The translations under genes and the position numbers were made by a program. From the NCBI RefSeq assembly GCF_035189165.1, contig NZ_CP045246.1:2666001-2730000 (forward strand): 64,000 nt of DNA. Reading direction: 5' to 3'. This stretch comes from Arthrobacter sp. JZ12. Lineage in GTDB: Bacteria > Actinomycetota > Actinomycetes > Actinomycetales > Micrococcaceae. The notes below the pieces were generated by a model. That model did no database searches, had not been told where the DNA came from, and saw nothing but the letters and a program-made list of their open reading frames with translations. Of the stretch, positions 1 to 9,219 are shown piece after piece (position 1 is the first letter of the stretch; each line of letters begins with the position of its first letter).

Positions 1-14
1 ATGGGATCTCCTTC
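1..14 (-). promoter_or_regulatory. RBS of a gene starting at the window edge (probable Flp pilin)
   Basis: On the minus strand GAAGGAG (14-8) is followed by five bases and then AT at the very edge, so a gene probably starts at position 2 and runs out of the window. In Tad loci the small Flp pilin gene usually follows tadC, so that is the expected product. Nothing of its coding sequence is visible. The 197 bases between here and the tadC stop show no other gene. Confidence 0.5.
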
Positions 15-197
15 AGGTTGTGCTGGGACCAGGGGTTGGGGGTGTGGCTGGATCGCGCAGGGGTTCTGCCCGATCCTCGCCGCTTCGGCTTCAGCGGCTG
101 CTTTGAGTTTTTCGCGGAAGGCGGGGAGCTTTTGCGGCTGGTGCCTGTAAGTGGATAAGTGCAGGAAGCTTCGGGGACTGTGGAGCGCGAATCCCGC

Positions 198-803
198 TCA
201 CCCGAAGGTGGGGAACAGACCCACGAGGATGGGGATCACCCCCAGGCAGACGAACGCGGGCAGGGAGCAGAGGCCCAGTGGAACCACCAGGCGCACGCCC
301 AGGGCAGCCGCCCGTTTCTCAGCCTGCCGGTTCCTTCTGCGCCGGAACTGGGCGGCATACGCCGTCACGACCGCTGCGGATGGAGCACCGGTGGTTCCGG
401 CGAAGCGCAGGGCCTGCCCCAGCGGCGCGATGGCGCCAGTGTTGGACGGCAGCGCAATGTCCCATGCCACGTCCCACGTTGCGCCGAGATCGAGGGCGGT
501 AGTCACGGTCCTCAAGGCAGCGCCCGTCGGCGGAGACGATGACCGCGCGAGCACTGAAAGGCCGTACTCGAGTGAGGACACGGCCGCCAGCATGGCCGCC
601 ATCAGGTCCATCATGAGTGCAGGATCGTCATGCGGAATCTCGCCGTGCTTCCGTTTGGTGACCCTCGTGGAGTCGGGCGGCCGCCCCCGGAGCGGCCAAC
701 CCTGAGGAGGCGGGGCTAGGCGAGGTGGGGCTTGGAGAGACGGGGCCAGGTGCAAGACCCAGCAGGCAGCGAACAGAAGCGCAGAGAGTACGCCGCCGGT
801 CAT
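198..803 (-). CDS. tadC: TadC-like inner-membrane protein of type II/IV secretion (T2SF)
   Basis: This 201-residue protein is a probable platform protein of the Flp/Tad pilus machine. Hydrophobic segments lie at the N terminus (about residues 3-22) and at the C terminus (about 168-198). A charged, probably cytoplasmic T2SF-like region lies between. The ATG at 803 is chosen because it overlaps the TGA of the upstream tadB in an ATGA junction; the frame is open further upstream but without support. It is the last visible gene of the tadZ-A-B-C operon. At this length it is short, as is common for actinobacterial TadB/TadC. Family assignment rests mainly on operon position and hydrophobic pattern. 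Confidence 0.8.
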   Translation of the reverse strand: MTGGVLSALLFAACWVLHLAPSLQAPPRLAPPPQGWPLRGRPPDSTRVTKRKHGEIPHDDPALMMDLMAAMLAAVSSLEYGLSVLARSSSPPTGAALRTVTTALDLGATWDVAWDIALPSNTGAIAPLGQALRFAGTTGAPSAAVVTAYAAQFRRRRNRQAEKRAAALGVRLVVPLGLCSLPAFVCLGVIPILVGLFPTFG

Positions 804-1546
804 GATGCGTCTCCAGCCGCTGCCTGAACCAACCGTCTGGACCAGATGCGGCCGGCGATCATCAGTACAACACCTGCGCACAGGGCTGCGACGCCGGGGA
901 TGGAACCGAGAAGCACAGCCAGCGGGTCAACACCGATGAGATAGCCGACCCCCAGACCGAACAGTGGCAACCAGGACAAGAGCCGAACGGTGGCACGGGG
1001 TCCGGCGAGCGCCGTGTCCCGCGCCGCGTCGGAGTCCAACTGGGACTCGCATTGCACCGCATAGCGCGCGAGGACACCTGCAAGCGGGGCGCCGCTACGG
1101 TCTGCGACTTCAAGGCAGGATGCGAGGTCTGCCCACAGGTCCCGCATGGCGGGTTCCTTCGTGGTTACTGAGGCGTTCCGGAGGACGTGCGGAACGCTCA
1201 GTCCCAGTACGGCGGCCTGGTGGGCGGCCTCCAGCACGGGGCGTGCGGCTGCGGAGAATCCGTTACGACTGCTCCCGTTACTGCTGCTCACCTTGCTCCC
1301 ACCGAGTGCGTCTCCCCACAACTGCAGCGGCGTGCGTCCCGCCTGAAGTAGACCTGTCAGCTGATGAACGAAAAGCGGAATGTCGTGGCGGTCAACCCGG
1401 ACGGGTGGCCGCCACCGGATCGGCACATGCTCCGAAGTTGCCCCGCGCTGCGTCCCTCCAATACGAAGCGTCGCATGAAAGCGCCGGGGCATGGCCAGCA
1501 GCCAGCACGCGGCGAAGAGCAGACAGGCCACTGCAGCACCGTCCAC
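800..1546 (-). CDS. tadB: TadB-like inner-membrane protein of type II/IV secretion (T2SF)
   Basis: This 248-residue protein has an N-terminal membrane helix, a central cytoplasmic T2SF region with regularly spaced Leu/Ala helices (about residues 55-190), and two C-terminal helices (about 188-235). It should pair with TadC as the membrane platform that couples the TadA ATPase to pilin polymerisation. The start is a GTG at 1546 just after the tadA stop at 1548. Its own stop overlaps the tadC start. Tight packing implies one mRNA with translational coupling. Confidence 0.83.
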   Translation of the reverse strand: MDGAAVACLLFAACWLLAMPRRFHATLRIGGTQRGATSEHVPIRWRPPVRVDRHDIPLFVHQLTGLLQAGRTPLQLWGDALGGSKVSSSNGSSRNGFSAAARPVLEAAHQAAVLGLSVPHVLRNASVTTKEPAMRDLWADLASCLEVADRSGAPLAGVLARYAVQCESQLDSDAARDTALAGPRATVRLLSWLPLFGLGVGYLIGVDPLAVLLGSIPGVAALCAGVVLMIAGRIWSRRLVQAAAGDAS

Positions 1547-1547
1547 C

Positions 1548-2735
1548 TCACCGTCCCCGTTCCAGCCGAGCCGTCAGGTTCTGCCAGCCCGGTCCGCGCT
1601 CCGAGACGCTGCCCCTGCGGGTGAGTGCAGCGAGCACAGTGAGGCCACCATCAGCGGCCCGTTGCAGGACACCGATCTCCTGGACCGTCCGGCCTCCCCC
1701 GCTGCGCACGACATGCACAATGACGTCCAGTGCGCTCGCTGCCTGCTGAGCGAGCGGGCCGGCGTCCATTCCGGCCAGTGCGGCGAGGGCGGCGAGCCGG
1801 GCGGGAACGCTCGAAGCGGAGTTCGCGTGAATGGTTCCGCCGGCGCCGTCGTGGCCTGTGTTCATTGCCGTGAGCAGCTCGCGAACCTCCGCTCCGCGGC
1901 ACTCACCCACAACCAGCCGGTCGGGACGCATGCGCAGGGCCTGGCGGACCAACTCCGCCAAACCTACTGCACCGCTTCCCTCGACGTTCCCGTGACGGGC
2001 CTGGAGGCCAATAACGTGAGGATGCGCGGGACTCAACTCGGCGGAGTCCTCCACCGTAACAAGGCGCTCGTGCGGGCTGCTCAAGGATAGGAGGGCTGAG
2101 AGCAACGTGGTCTTGCCGGTTCCGGTTGCCCCGCTTATGAGGAAGTTCAGGCGGCGTTGCACGATTTGCCGCAGAACGGTGGCGGTCGAAGAATCCATGG
2201 CGCCGCCGGCGACAAGCTCATCGAATGAAAAGTGTCGTTGGCGCTGAATGCGCACCGAGAGCAGGGTTCCAACGGTTGACAGCGGAGGCAGGACGGCATG
2301 CACCCGGTAGCGGTCCAGCCGAACGTCCACGCATGGGCTTCCGTCGTCCAGCCTTCGGCCTCCCGCTGCAACCAGCCGCGTGGCCAGCGCCCTAACCTCG
2401 GCGTCGGTGGGAAACGTCAGATCGGTCCTGTGCAGCCCGTTCCCGTCGTCCACCCAAACGGCACCGGGACCGTTCACGAGGATGTCGGTGACGGCCGGAT
2501 CTTCAGCGAAACGCTGGAGCGGACCCAGCCCCTGAAGTTCGGCCCGCACCCGGTCCAGGGTGCGGAACGCACCCTCCGAGCCCAGCAACCGACCGGTCGA
2601 CTGGACTGCAGCGGCAAGACGGGCGCCCGTCACCGGAGATGCCTCGCTGAGAACGGCGTCGCGAACCTGCTCCACCATCGCCTGATCCGTCGGCTGGGCG
2701 CTCTGCACGCGCCGGGCCCTCATCCGCTGGCTCAT
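1548..2735 (-). CDS. tadA: TadA/CpaF-family secretion ATPase
   Basis: The 395-residue product is a hexameric ATPase of the type IV pilus/Tad branch that powers Flp pilus assembly at the inner membrane. Residues 65-160 match the CpaF N-terminal region. A Walker A GATGTGKTT lies at about 202-210. An Asp box with the Glu of TVEDSAEL and a Walker B-like LVVGECRG follow, and then the GGTIHAN segment typical of VirB11/CpaF ATPases. The ATG at 2735 overlaps the TGA of the TadZ gene (ATGA). Length is normal for actinobacterial TadA. Confidence 0.93.
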   Translation of the reverse strand: MSQRMRARRVQSAQPTDQAMVEQVRDAVLSEASPVTGARLAAAVQSTGRLLGSEGAFRTLDRVRAELQGLGPLQRFAEDPAVTDILVNGPGAVWVDDGNGLHRTDLTFPTDAEVRALATRLVAAGGRRLDDGSPCVDVRLDRYRVHAVLPPLSTVGTLLSVRIQRQRHFSFDELVAGGAMDSSTATVLRQIVQRRLNFLISGATGTGKTTLLSALLSLSSPHERLVTVEDSAELSPAHPHVIGLQARHGNVEGSGAVGLAELVRQALRMRPDRLVVGECRGAEVRELLTAMNTGHDGAGGTIHANSASSVPARLAALAALAGMDAGPLAQQAASALDVIVHVVRSGGGRTVQEIGVLQRAADGGLTVLAALTRRGSVSERGPGWQNLTARLERGR

Positions 2736-3814
2736 GCTGCCGGCCGCAGCGAAGCAGGCAGCACCGCGTCGAGCACCGACCGGGTGAAGGAGCGAACAGA
2801 ACGACGACGAGCGAGACTCAGCACGCCGCCCTGGTTCTCTGCGCCCGGCGCTGCCCGCAGGTAGGGCAGATAGCCGATACTCGAAACTCCCACCGCCCGA
2901 GCCACGCGCTCCGGATCCAAGTCCGGCCCGAGCGGCCCGCGCACTCCGGCGAAGACAGGGAGCGGTTGCAGTTGGTCCGCAACTGCCCGGGCCGCTGCAA
3001 TTACCCTGATCCTGCCCGGAACAAGGAGCAGCACCGTGTCGCAGTACGGCAGCAGCGAGCCGTCAGCAGACCACCCGCGCGCGATGTCTACAACAGTGAT
3101 GTCAAAGGCGGCTCGAGCTGCTTCCATGACCGGCGGCACAGCCGGCGACGCGAGGACTCCCGGTGCCGGCGGGTCCGTCCCCATGGACAGCAGTGAGAAG
3201 CCGCCTACCGCGGGAAGGGCGTGTACCAACTGGTCCGGGTTGAGCGTTCCGCGAACTTCTCCCAGATCGGGCCAACGGACCCCGGTGCTCAGTTCGCTGC
3301 CAAGCACTACCTCCAGCCCGCCGCCTAACGGGTCACCGTCCACGAGAAGTGCGCGAAGGCCGCGGTCGGCCGCGGCAGCGGCCAGCCAGCAACTGGTGAC
3401 GCTGGCACCTGCACCGCCGGAAGCACCGAGCACGCCCACCACCTTGCCCTGGTTCGCGTGGTGCAGCGCGCCCAGATGCTCGGCCAGCCAACCGGCGGCC
3501 TGCGGAAGGATGGCAACCCGGTCGGCGCCACAGCGGGAAGCGGCCGTCCAGGCCCGGGACTCCCCACCCTCAACCCCGACGAGGATGACGGTGCACCCCG
3601 GGACGGCGGAACCTGCGCTTCCACTGTCCAACAGCACGACGGCGGGACGCAGCGCGAGCGCCTCATTCACCGTTGCAGTGGGGGTCACGCTGAGGCCGGC
3701 TGCGACGGCAACCCTCGCCACCTCATCACGGATTCGCTGGGAGGAAGTAACCAGCACGACGGCGGAAGTTTCTGCGGCCGGGGTCCAGGAAGGCATAGCC
3801 CCAGCCTGCGGCAT
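2732..3814 (-). CDS. TadZ/CpaE-like (Ssd-type) MinD-superfamily protein
   Basis: The product resembles the actinobacterial 'septum site determining' protein Ssd, the TadZ/CpaE homologue that heads Tad loci. An N-terminal receiver-like segment is followed by a MinD/ParA-like P-loop domain. Its deviant Walker A reads GASGGAGAS, lacks the usual GKT/S ending and has no signature lysine. Residues LLVDGDPLGGGLE and TVVDIARGW correspond to later ParA motifs. The ATG at 3814 is preferred over an open extension to 3970 because it is where family-like sequence begins; a second ATG is at 3796. It stop-start overlaps with tadA and lies divergent to the polymerase gene. Confidence 0.8.
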   Translation of the reverse strand: MPQAGAMPSWTPAAETSAVVLVTSSQRIRDEVARVAVAAGLSVTPTATVNEALALRPAVVLLDSGSAGSAVPGCTVILVGVEGGESRAWTAASRCGADRVAILPQAAGWLAEHLGALHHANQGKVVGVLGASGGAGASVTSCWLAAAAADRGLRALLVDGDPLGGGLEVVLGSELSTGVRWPDLGEVRGTLNPDQLVHALPAVGGFSLLSMGTDPPAPGVLASPAVPPVMEAARAAFDITVVDIARGWSADGSLLPYCDTVLLLVPGRIRVIAAARAVADQLQPLPVFAGVRGPLGPDLDPERVARAVGVSSIGYLPYLRAAPGAENQGGVLSLARRRSVRSFTRSVLDAVLPASLRPAA

Positions 3815-3926
3815 CCGCTCCCGCGGACCGCGCACTACCGGCGCTATGTGGACAACTTCAGCGCAGGAACAGTGCAGACACCGCGCAGGAGCAGGAGATC
3901 CCCCTGGTTGCAGGAGAATGGAAAGG

Positions 3927-5633
3927 GTGTACATCGTCCTCGCGCCGCCGTCGAGCGGACAGCGCATCAACTACTCCGATGATGCGCAGGTAGCGTTCCT
4001 GCCGATCGACGCGACAGGAAAGCCGACCGGAGATGCCGTCGTCGTACCGGTTAAGGATCTGGTGGACACCGTGCGCAGGCTGGATAGGACGGGAGTCCGT
4101 TGGGTCTGGGACTCCACCCGCACCTGGTACCCCGTCATGCTCTCAGCAGGCCTTACCGTTGAACGTTGCCTTGATGTCCCACTGAGCCGGGAGGTACTGC
4201 GCTACGCGCCTTCCTGCGCCGAGAGCGATTACGCCAGTCAACTGCGTGTCCAGGCTGCAGAGGACGCCGAGATTCGGGTGGGCAGGGCCCTGCCGCCGGC
4301 CGCACCATCTCCGATGCAGGGCAGCCTGTTCGACGCCGCGGCCCCGCAGACGGGCAGGACGGCCCTCGAAGTGGCAGAGGAGTTCGCCGCTCAACAGCGG
4401 ACCGTCGCGGAAAGCGCTGCTTCAGCCCGACTGGCGCTCCTGCTCGCGGCGGAGTCAGCGGGAGCGCTGCTTGCCGCAGAGATGGAGTTTCACGGTATTC
4501 CCTGGCGCGCCGACATTCACGATGAGCTGCTCCGCTCGGAGCTGGGACCCCGTCCGCCCGAGGGCAGCCGCCCGGACAGACTCGAGGCCCTGGCACGCGA
4601 ATTACGGACTGCGCTGGGCAGCCCACAGCTCAATCCGGACTCGCAGCAGGAGCTCCTGCGGGCCCTGCACCGGGCGGGAATCGAAGTGTCCTCCACGCGG
4701 TCCTGGGAGCTACAGCGGCAACAGCATCCCGCGATCCCACCGCTGCTGAGCTACAAGAAGCTTGCCCGGCTGCTGTCAGCAAACGGCTGGGCCTGGCTGG
4801 ACACGTGGGTGGCCGACGGGCGGTTCCGGCCGGAGTACGTTGTGGGCGGAAGCGTATCGGGTCGTTGGGCCTCCCGTGGTGGTGGTGCGCTGCAGATCCC
4901 GCGCCAGGTCCGTGATGCCGTGCGGGCCGATCCCGGTAAGGTGCTGATCGTGGCCGACGCCGCGCAGCTGGAGCCGCGGGTCCTCGCCGCGCTCGGCAGG
5001 GATTCCGCCCTGGCCTCCGCGGGACGCGGCCGGGACCTCTACCAGGGGATCGCCGACCAGGGCTTCGGCGGTGAGCGCGCCAAGGCGAAGGTTGCCATGC
5101 TGGGTGCCATGTACGGTGCCACTACCGGCGAATCCGGACGCCTCATGCCACAGTTGACGCGAGCGTATCCGCAGGCAATCGCGGTAGTGGAGGCGGCAGC
5201 GCGGACCGGCGAAGCAGGGGGCGTCGTGTCCAGTTTCCTGGGACGCGGGTGTCCCCCGCCGTCGGACGGCTGGCTCGCCTCCCAGCGGACAGCCAGTGCC
5301 GCAGAACAGCGGCGCGCAGACGCGCTGGCCCGGTCGCGCGGGCGTTTCACCCGCAACTTCGTGGTGCAGGCAACCGCTGCCGAATGGGCACTGTGCTGGC
5401 TTGCGGAGGTACGACGGCGGCTGCGCGCCGACAGCTCTCGGCTAGCCGGAGCGGAAATCGTCTTCTTCTTGCACGACGAGGTGATGCTGCATGTGCCCAA
5501 GGAAACGGCGAAAGAGGTCTCCAGACTAGTTGTCGACGCGTCCGCTGCTGCCGCGAGGCTGATGTTCGGCGAGATACCGGTGGACTTTCCCGTGAACGTC
5601 GTGGCGGTCGATTCCTACGCTGATGCGAAGTAG
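3927..5633 (+). CDS. Family A DNA polymerase-like protein (bifunctional 3'-5' exonuclease/polymerase type)
   Basis: This protein of about 568 residues is much shorter than PolI and has no 5' nuclease domain. Motif A is VADAAQLEPR and motif C is FFLHDEVMLHV. The O-helix has R and K four residues apart and a final YG, but Leu replaces the usual Phe/Tyr of Rx3Kx3F. The N-terminal about 190 residues occupy the place of a 3'-5' exonuclease domain, yet I cannot find the DxE metal motif. A repair or translesion role is possible. GTG at 3927 is chosen because AGGAG at 3912-3916 is 10 nt upstream; an ATG at 3918 is also open but has only a 1-nt spacer to that AGGAG. Confidence 0.85.
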   Translation: MYIVLAPPSSGQRINYSDDAQVAFLPIDATGKPTGDAVVVPVKDLVDTVRRLDRTGVRWVWDSTRTWYPVMLSAGLTVERCLDVPLSREVLRYAPSCAESDYASQLRVQAAEDAEIRVGRALPPAAPSPMQGSLFDAAAPQTGRTALEVAEEFAAQQRTVAESAASARLALLLAAESAGALLAAEMEFHGIPWRADIHDELLRSELGPRPPEGSRPDRLEALARELRTALGSPQLNPDSQQELLRALHRAGIEVSSTRSWELQRQQHPAIPPLLSYKKLARLLSANGWAWLDTWVADGRFRPEYVVGGSVSGRWASRGGGALQIPRQVRDAVRADPGKVLIVADAAQLEPRVLAALGRDSALASAGRGRDLYQGIADQGFGGERAKAKVAMLGAMYGATTGESGRLMPQLTRAYPQAIAVVEAAARTGEAGGVVSSFLGRGCPPPSDGWLASQRTASAAEQRRADALARSRGRFTRNFVVQATAAEWALCWLAEVRRRLRADSSRLAGAEIVFFLHDEVMLHVPKETAKEVSRLVVDASAAAARLMFGEIPVDFPVNVVAVDSYADAK

Positions 5634-5655
5634 CTCCTTTGTCGGTGGCCGACGC

Positions 5656-5667
5656 TAGTCTCGACCC
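5656..5667 (+). promoter_or_regulatory. Candidate -10 element of a leaderless SRPBCC gene
   Basis: TAGTCT at 5656-5661 is separated from the ATG at 5668 by six bases, and there is no Shine-Dalgarno sequence. This geometry fits transcription starting at or next to the A of the ATG. No convincing -35 hexamer was found. Confidence 0.4.
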
Positions 5668-6135
5668 ATGAGTCACACCACCAGCATCACGCGGCACATC
5701 CACGCCTCACCGGAACGGGTCTGGTCCGTCATCACGGACGTCGAGGGGTCCGCTCAAACCCTGTCGGGCGTCCAGTCAGTACAGATGCTGAGCGCCGGGC
5801 CGTATCGGGAAGGGACGCGGTGGAAGGAGACACGAACCATGATGGGCCGCTCGGAAACGGTGGAGATGTGGGTGGCACAGGCAGAGGCACCACGCAGCAC
5901 CACGGTGAAGGCGCTGCAGAACGGCGCCGACTACACCACTCGCTTCACCCTGGCGGAAAGCTCCGGAGGAACGGACCTGACCATGACGTTCGGCGCTGCG
6001 CTCACTTACCCCACCCGGATCAGCCGGCTCATGATGATGCTGTTCGGCAGGATCGGAATGGCAATGACACGCAAGGCATTGGCCAGGGACCTTGCGGAAA
6101 TCGCAGCCAAGGCAGAGTCGCCGCAATCCGCCTAG
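5668..6135 (+). CDS. SRPBCC-family protein (polyketide cyclase/dehydrase-like)
   Basis: This 155-residue protein opens with the typical SRPBCC beta strand and ASPERVWSVITDVEG segment. It continues with the antiparallel strand pattern of the START/Bet v1 helix-grip fold and ends in a long amphipathic helix. Such proteins bind hydrophobic ligands in a cavity; the ligand cannot be read from the sequence. It is 34 bp downstream of the polymerase gene but seems to have its own leaderless start. Its TAG stop shares the palindrome CTAG (6132-6135) with the stop of the convergent Nudix gene. Confidence 0.82.
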   Translation: MSHTTSITRHIHASPERVWSVITDVEGSAQTLSGVQSVQMLSAGPYREGTRWKETRTMMGRSETVEMWVAQAEAPRSTTVKALQNGADYTTRFTLAESSGGTDLTMTFGAALTYPTRISRLMMMLFGRIGMAMTRKALARDLAEIAAKAESPQSA

Positions 6136-6815
6136 AGGGGCGCGTCCTGTTCCCGCGCCTCATCCCAGGGCTGCGTCCAGCCCAATCCGTCGAAAAGCCG
6201 CGACAACAGCAACCCCGTGAATCCCCAGATCACCACGCCATCCACGTCGAAGGCCGGCGTGAGATGCTTGCGGCCCTGCCGTCGGACCACCGCATTGAAC
6301 CTGGCGGCCGGAGACAGCAGATCCGCCACCGGGGCACGGAACACGTGAGCAGACTCGGCGTGATCCACTACCCGCACCGGGGTGGGCGCAGACCACCACG
6401 CGAGCACGGGAGTCACCAGATGATTGCTGATCGGCAGGCCCACCGGTGGCAGTTCCCCGAGCACCTCAACGCCCGCGGGATCCAGTCCGGTTTCTTCTTC
6501 TGCCTCTCGCAGAGCTGCCGCGGTTGGTGTCGCATCCTCGCTGTCGATCCTTCCGCCCGGGAACGCCACCTGCCCCGGATGGCTGCGCAGTGAGCCGGCG
6601 CGGACAACGAGCAGTACGTCCAGGTCATCCGGGACGGCATCGGAGTGGGCGTGTGACAGACGGTCATCCAGACGGCCGAAGAGAATCAGCACCGCAGCCG
6701 GTCTGGCGGTGGCAACATTCAGGCCCACCACCTGCCAGGACTCGCGTGAATTCTCGCCCGGCCCGAGGACGCCGGAGCGCTCAGCGAACGCCTTGAGCTG
6801 CAAGTACGCGCTCAT
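6132..6815 (-). CDS. Nudix hydrolase, CoA pyrophosphatase type
   Basis: The 227-residue protein has a Nudix box ([20 protein letters not shown] followed by EETG). It is preceded by [20 protein letters not shown], the extra NuCoA signature of coenzyme A diphosphatases (Arg/Ser, HxGQVxFPGG). It probably cleaves CoA or acyl-CoA to phosphopantetheine and 3',5'-ADP, a housecleaning role. The ATG at 6815 overlaps the TGA of nth (ATGA), so nth and this gene form one operon. Mycobacteria have a similar nth-adjacent Nudix gene. Confidence 0.9.
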   Translation of the reverse strand: MSAYLQLKAFAERSGVLGPGENSRESWQVVGLNVATARPAAVLILFGRLDDRLSHAHSDAVPDDLDVLLVVRAGSLRSHPGQVAFPGGRIDSEDATPTAAALREAEEETGLDPAGVEVLGELPPVGLPISNHLVTPVLAWWSAPTPVRVVDHAESAHVFRAPVADLLSPAARFNAVVRRQGRKHLTPAFDVDGVVIWGFTGLLLSRLFDGLGWTQPWDEAREQDAPL

Positions 6816-7600
6816 GCGCCCAGGGTGAATCCGGCGGCCTGCAACTCGCTCCGCGAAGCGCCCTCCAGCATCCTGCGGCGAAGCTCCTCGCGCCCCGGGG
6901 CCAGCTCGTACTTGAGCAGCTTGGCCGCTTTGTCCGGATCCACCTCGCCCTCACCGTAGGACGGACACAGCGCTACAACCGGGCACGCACCGCACGCCGG
7001 CTTCCTGGCATGGCAAACCCGCCGGCCATGAAAGATCACCCGATGGGACAACATGGTCCAGTCCCTGCGCTCGAAGAGGCTCCCGACGTCGGACTCCACC
7101 TTCACCGGGTCATCCTCGGCGGTCCAGCCGAAGCGCCGGGACAACCTGCCGAAGTGTGTGTCCACAGTGATGCCCGGCACGCCGAATGCGTTTCCCAGCA
7201 CAACGTTGGCCGTCTTGCGACCGACCCCGGGCAGCGTAACCAGATCCTCGAGGCGGCCGGGCACCTCGCCGTCAAACTCGTCCACGATCCGGGTGGCAAG
7301 CGCAAGCAGGCTACGGGCTTTGGCGCGGAAGAAGCCGGTGGGCCGGATCATGTCCTGCAGCTCGGTCTCATCCGCTTCGGCAAGGCTGCGCGCATTGGGG
7401 TAGCGGGCAAAAAGCGCAGGTGTTGTCAGGTTGACCCGGATGTCGGTTGTCTGCGCCGAGAGCACTGTCGCAACCAGCAGTTCAAACGGATTCCGGAAGT
7501 CGAGTTCGGCGACCGCGTACGGGTAGGCGTCCGCCAGCTCACGGTGGATCCTGCGTGCACGGCGCTTCAGCGCGATCGGTGACGCCTGCGTCTCGGTCAC
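6812..7600 (-). CDS. nth: Endonuclease III
   Basis: This 262-residue protein is a base-excision repair DNA glycosylase/AP lyase acting on oxidised pyrimidines. The helix-hairpin-helix LPGVGRKTA holds the catalytic Lys129, and Asp147 lies in ITVDTHFGR. The C-terminal [4Fe-4S] ligands are Cys196, Cys203, Cys206 and Cys212, with the classical C-X6-C-X2-C-X5-C spacing. The start is a GTG at 7600 with AAAGGACGAGG upstream. It is translationally coupled to the Nudix hydrolase gene. Every key residue is present. Confidence 0.97.
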   Translation of the reverse strand: MTETQASPIALKRRARRIHRELADAYPYAVAELDFRNPFELLVATVLSAQTTDIRVNLTTPALFARYPNARSLAEADETELQDMIRPTGFFRAKARSLLALATRIVDEFDGEVPGRLEDLVTLPGVGRKTANVVLGNAFGVPGITVDTHFGRLSRRFGWTAEDDPVKVESDVGSLFERRDWTMLSHRVIFHGRRVCHARKPACGACPVVALCPSYGEGEVDPDKAAKLLKYELAPGREELRRRMLEGASRSELQAAGFTLGA

Positions 7601-7638
7601 GCCTCGTCCTTTCCCGCCGGCCTGCCGCCCCGCGATTC

Positions 7639-8922
7639 CTATCCTTCGCGCGGTGCGCGCTCGATGTTGCGCAGGTCGCGCATAACGCCGATCCGGCCGG
7701 TGCGCTTGTCCTGCACCAGGAACTCGTGGCCGCGGTCTTCGATTCCGACCTCCCAGTCGCCCGGCTGAAGAACGAACAGCGGTGCGCCGGTCTGCTCGTC
7801 CACCACGGAGCGAGGGGTACCGACGGCGAACCAGAAGGCCTCCAGGACAGGTTCCTCATCCTCCGCCTCCCGCGTGGCGGAGATGGATTCGGTCTGGGGA
7901 TGGGCGGGTTCGGCAGCCTGGGCGGGCTGCGACGCCGATTCCTGCCTTGCCTTTTCGACCGTCGGCTGCGCCATGGTAGGCGCCGGTGCTGCCTGCTGTG
8001 CGGACTCCCGTTGTGCATCGGAAGAGGAGGCGACGGCGGTTGCACCGTGAGCCTCGGGAGTTCCCTTTGCCACGGGCATTGTGGGTGCCGGCTCGCTGAC
8101 CGGCTTCTCCTGCTCCGCCGAGGCTTCAGCCTTCGTTTCGCCTGCCTCGGCGGCAGGTACCTGCCGGCTGGCGGGAGCGGCGTGCTGGTCCTGCCTCTCA
8201 CCCGCACCCGGAAGCTGACCGGCCGCGTACCCGGCGACGGCGTATCCGGCGGTGTAGCCGGTGCTGCTCGGGCCGCCGGTTCCGGCCGAATCAGCACTTC
8301 CCGCTGTGGAGCCGGTCCAGCCGCTGACGGTCTCCGCCGGCACGGGCTTCTGGGGCCGCGGCCTAGCCGGAAGAATTTCGCGTGCCATCGGATGCGCCGA
8401 CGATGACGGGCGTCCCTTGAAGTCGGGCTTGAAGATTCCCAGATGGGGGCCGCCGACGGTTGCTGCTAAGAAACCCACTGAGCCAAGCAACGCAACGAAG
8501 GAACCAATCCCGAAGGTGGTCACGGTCTGCAGGAAGAAGAAGACCACAGCGAAAGACGCAACAACGGACGCGAACTGGTCCACCGAAAGCGATCCGACCC
8601 GGAGGCGCTTCGAACCTAGGCGCCGGCCGATCAGCAGTGCCAGGGCGGCAAGGGGAAGAAGGATGCCTATGCCGAGGAAGAACAGGGAGAACGTCTGCCA
8701 AAGGTTGACTCCCTCCACGAAGGGAAGGATGGTGCCGATGAACATGACGAGGACGGAGACGCCGATGACCGTTTCCCGCAGGGTGAAGGGTCCTGCAACC
8801 GCTTCGGGGCCCGCCTGCGCCGTTGAGGCAGATCCTGCCGGCGTCTCGGACTGGCCCGAGTGCTGCACCGACGAACTGTGCGCGAGGTCTGCACCGGCGT
8901 CGTACTGGCGCTGTTCGGTCAT
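7639..8922 (-). CDS. Membrane protein with long low-complexity linker and C-terminal beta domain
   Basis: This 427-residue protein has four predicted membrane helices in the first about 150 residues. A Ser/Ala/Pro/Glu-rich linker of about 200 residues follows. A compact C-terminal domain of about 60 residues ([13 protein letters not shown] to the end) looks globular and beta-rich. I do not recognise the family; the C-terminal piece resembles small domains found at the end of actinobacterial membrane proteins. The ATG at 8922 is chosen over an upstream one at 8955 because GGAG lies nine bases before it. The gene stands alone on the minus strand, divergent from acs. Confidence 0.75.
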   Translation of the reverse strand: MTEQRQYDAGADLAHSSSVQHSGQSETPAGSASTAQAGPEAVAGPFTLRETVIGVSVLVMFIGTILPFVEGVNLWQTFSLFFLGIGILLPLAALALLIGRRLGSKRLRVGSLSVDQFASVVASFAVVFFFLQTVTTFGIGSFVALLGSVGFLAATVGGPHLGIFKPDFKGRPSSSAHPMAREILPARPRPQKPVPAETVSGWTGSTAGSADSAGTGGPSSTGYTAGYAVAGYAAGQLPGAGERQDQHAAPASRQVPAAEAGETKAEASAEQEKPVSEPAPTMPVAKGTPEAHGATAVASSSDAQRESAQQAAPAPTMAQPTVEKARQESASQPAQAAEPAHPQTESISATREAEDEEPVLEAFWFAVGTPRSVVDEQTGAPLFVLQPGDWEVGIEDRGHEFLVQDKRTGRIGVMRDLRNIERAPREG

Positions 8923-9102
8923 GTCGGGTTTCTCCGTTTCATAACAGCGGCGCATGCCGCAGTTAGTGTGCCGAGGGCGTTGAGCGGATTGATTTCTGGA
9001 ACAACCCTAGTCAACGCGTACTTCCTTTTCCTACCATCATCGGTCATGTCGACTGTTGCCATGCACCGCTCGGCGCAGAATCAGGGCTGTTCGCATCTGC
9101 GG

Positions 9103-9118
9103 TGTGACGGCTGGCACA
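9103..9118. promoter_or_regulatory. Candidate Crp/GlxR binding site upstream of acs
   Basis: The 16-mer TGTGACGGCTGGCACA matches 9 of the 10 arm positions of the actinobacterial Crp/GlxR consensus (TGTGA-N6-TCACA). With the flanking bases it is a wider dyad, GTGTG to CACAC. It is about 100 bp upstream of the acs ATG in the divergent region 8923-9219. A weak TTGTCG/TGGGAT pair (9123-9150, 16-nt spacer) follows it. A crp gene is encoded at 20289. Confidence 0.5.
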
Positions 9119-9219
9119 CGATTTGTCGGGGCCCGGGACTAGTGTGGGATGCAGCACATATGCGGGCCGTTGCCGTCTGTTCCGGCCCGCGCACGCACTG
9201 ACTGGCCGAAGGGATCACA

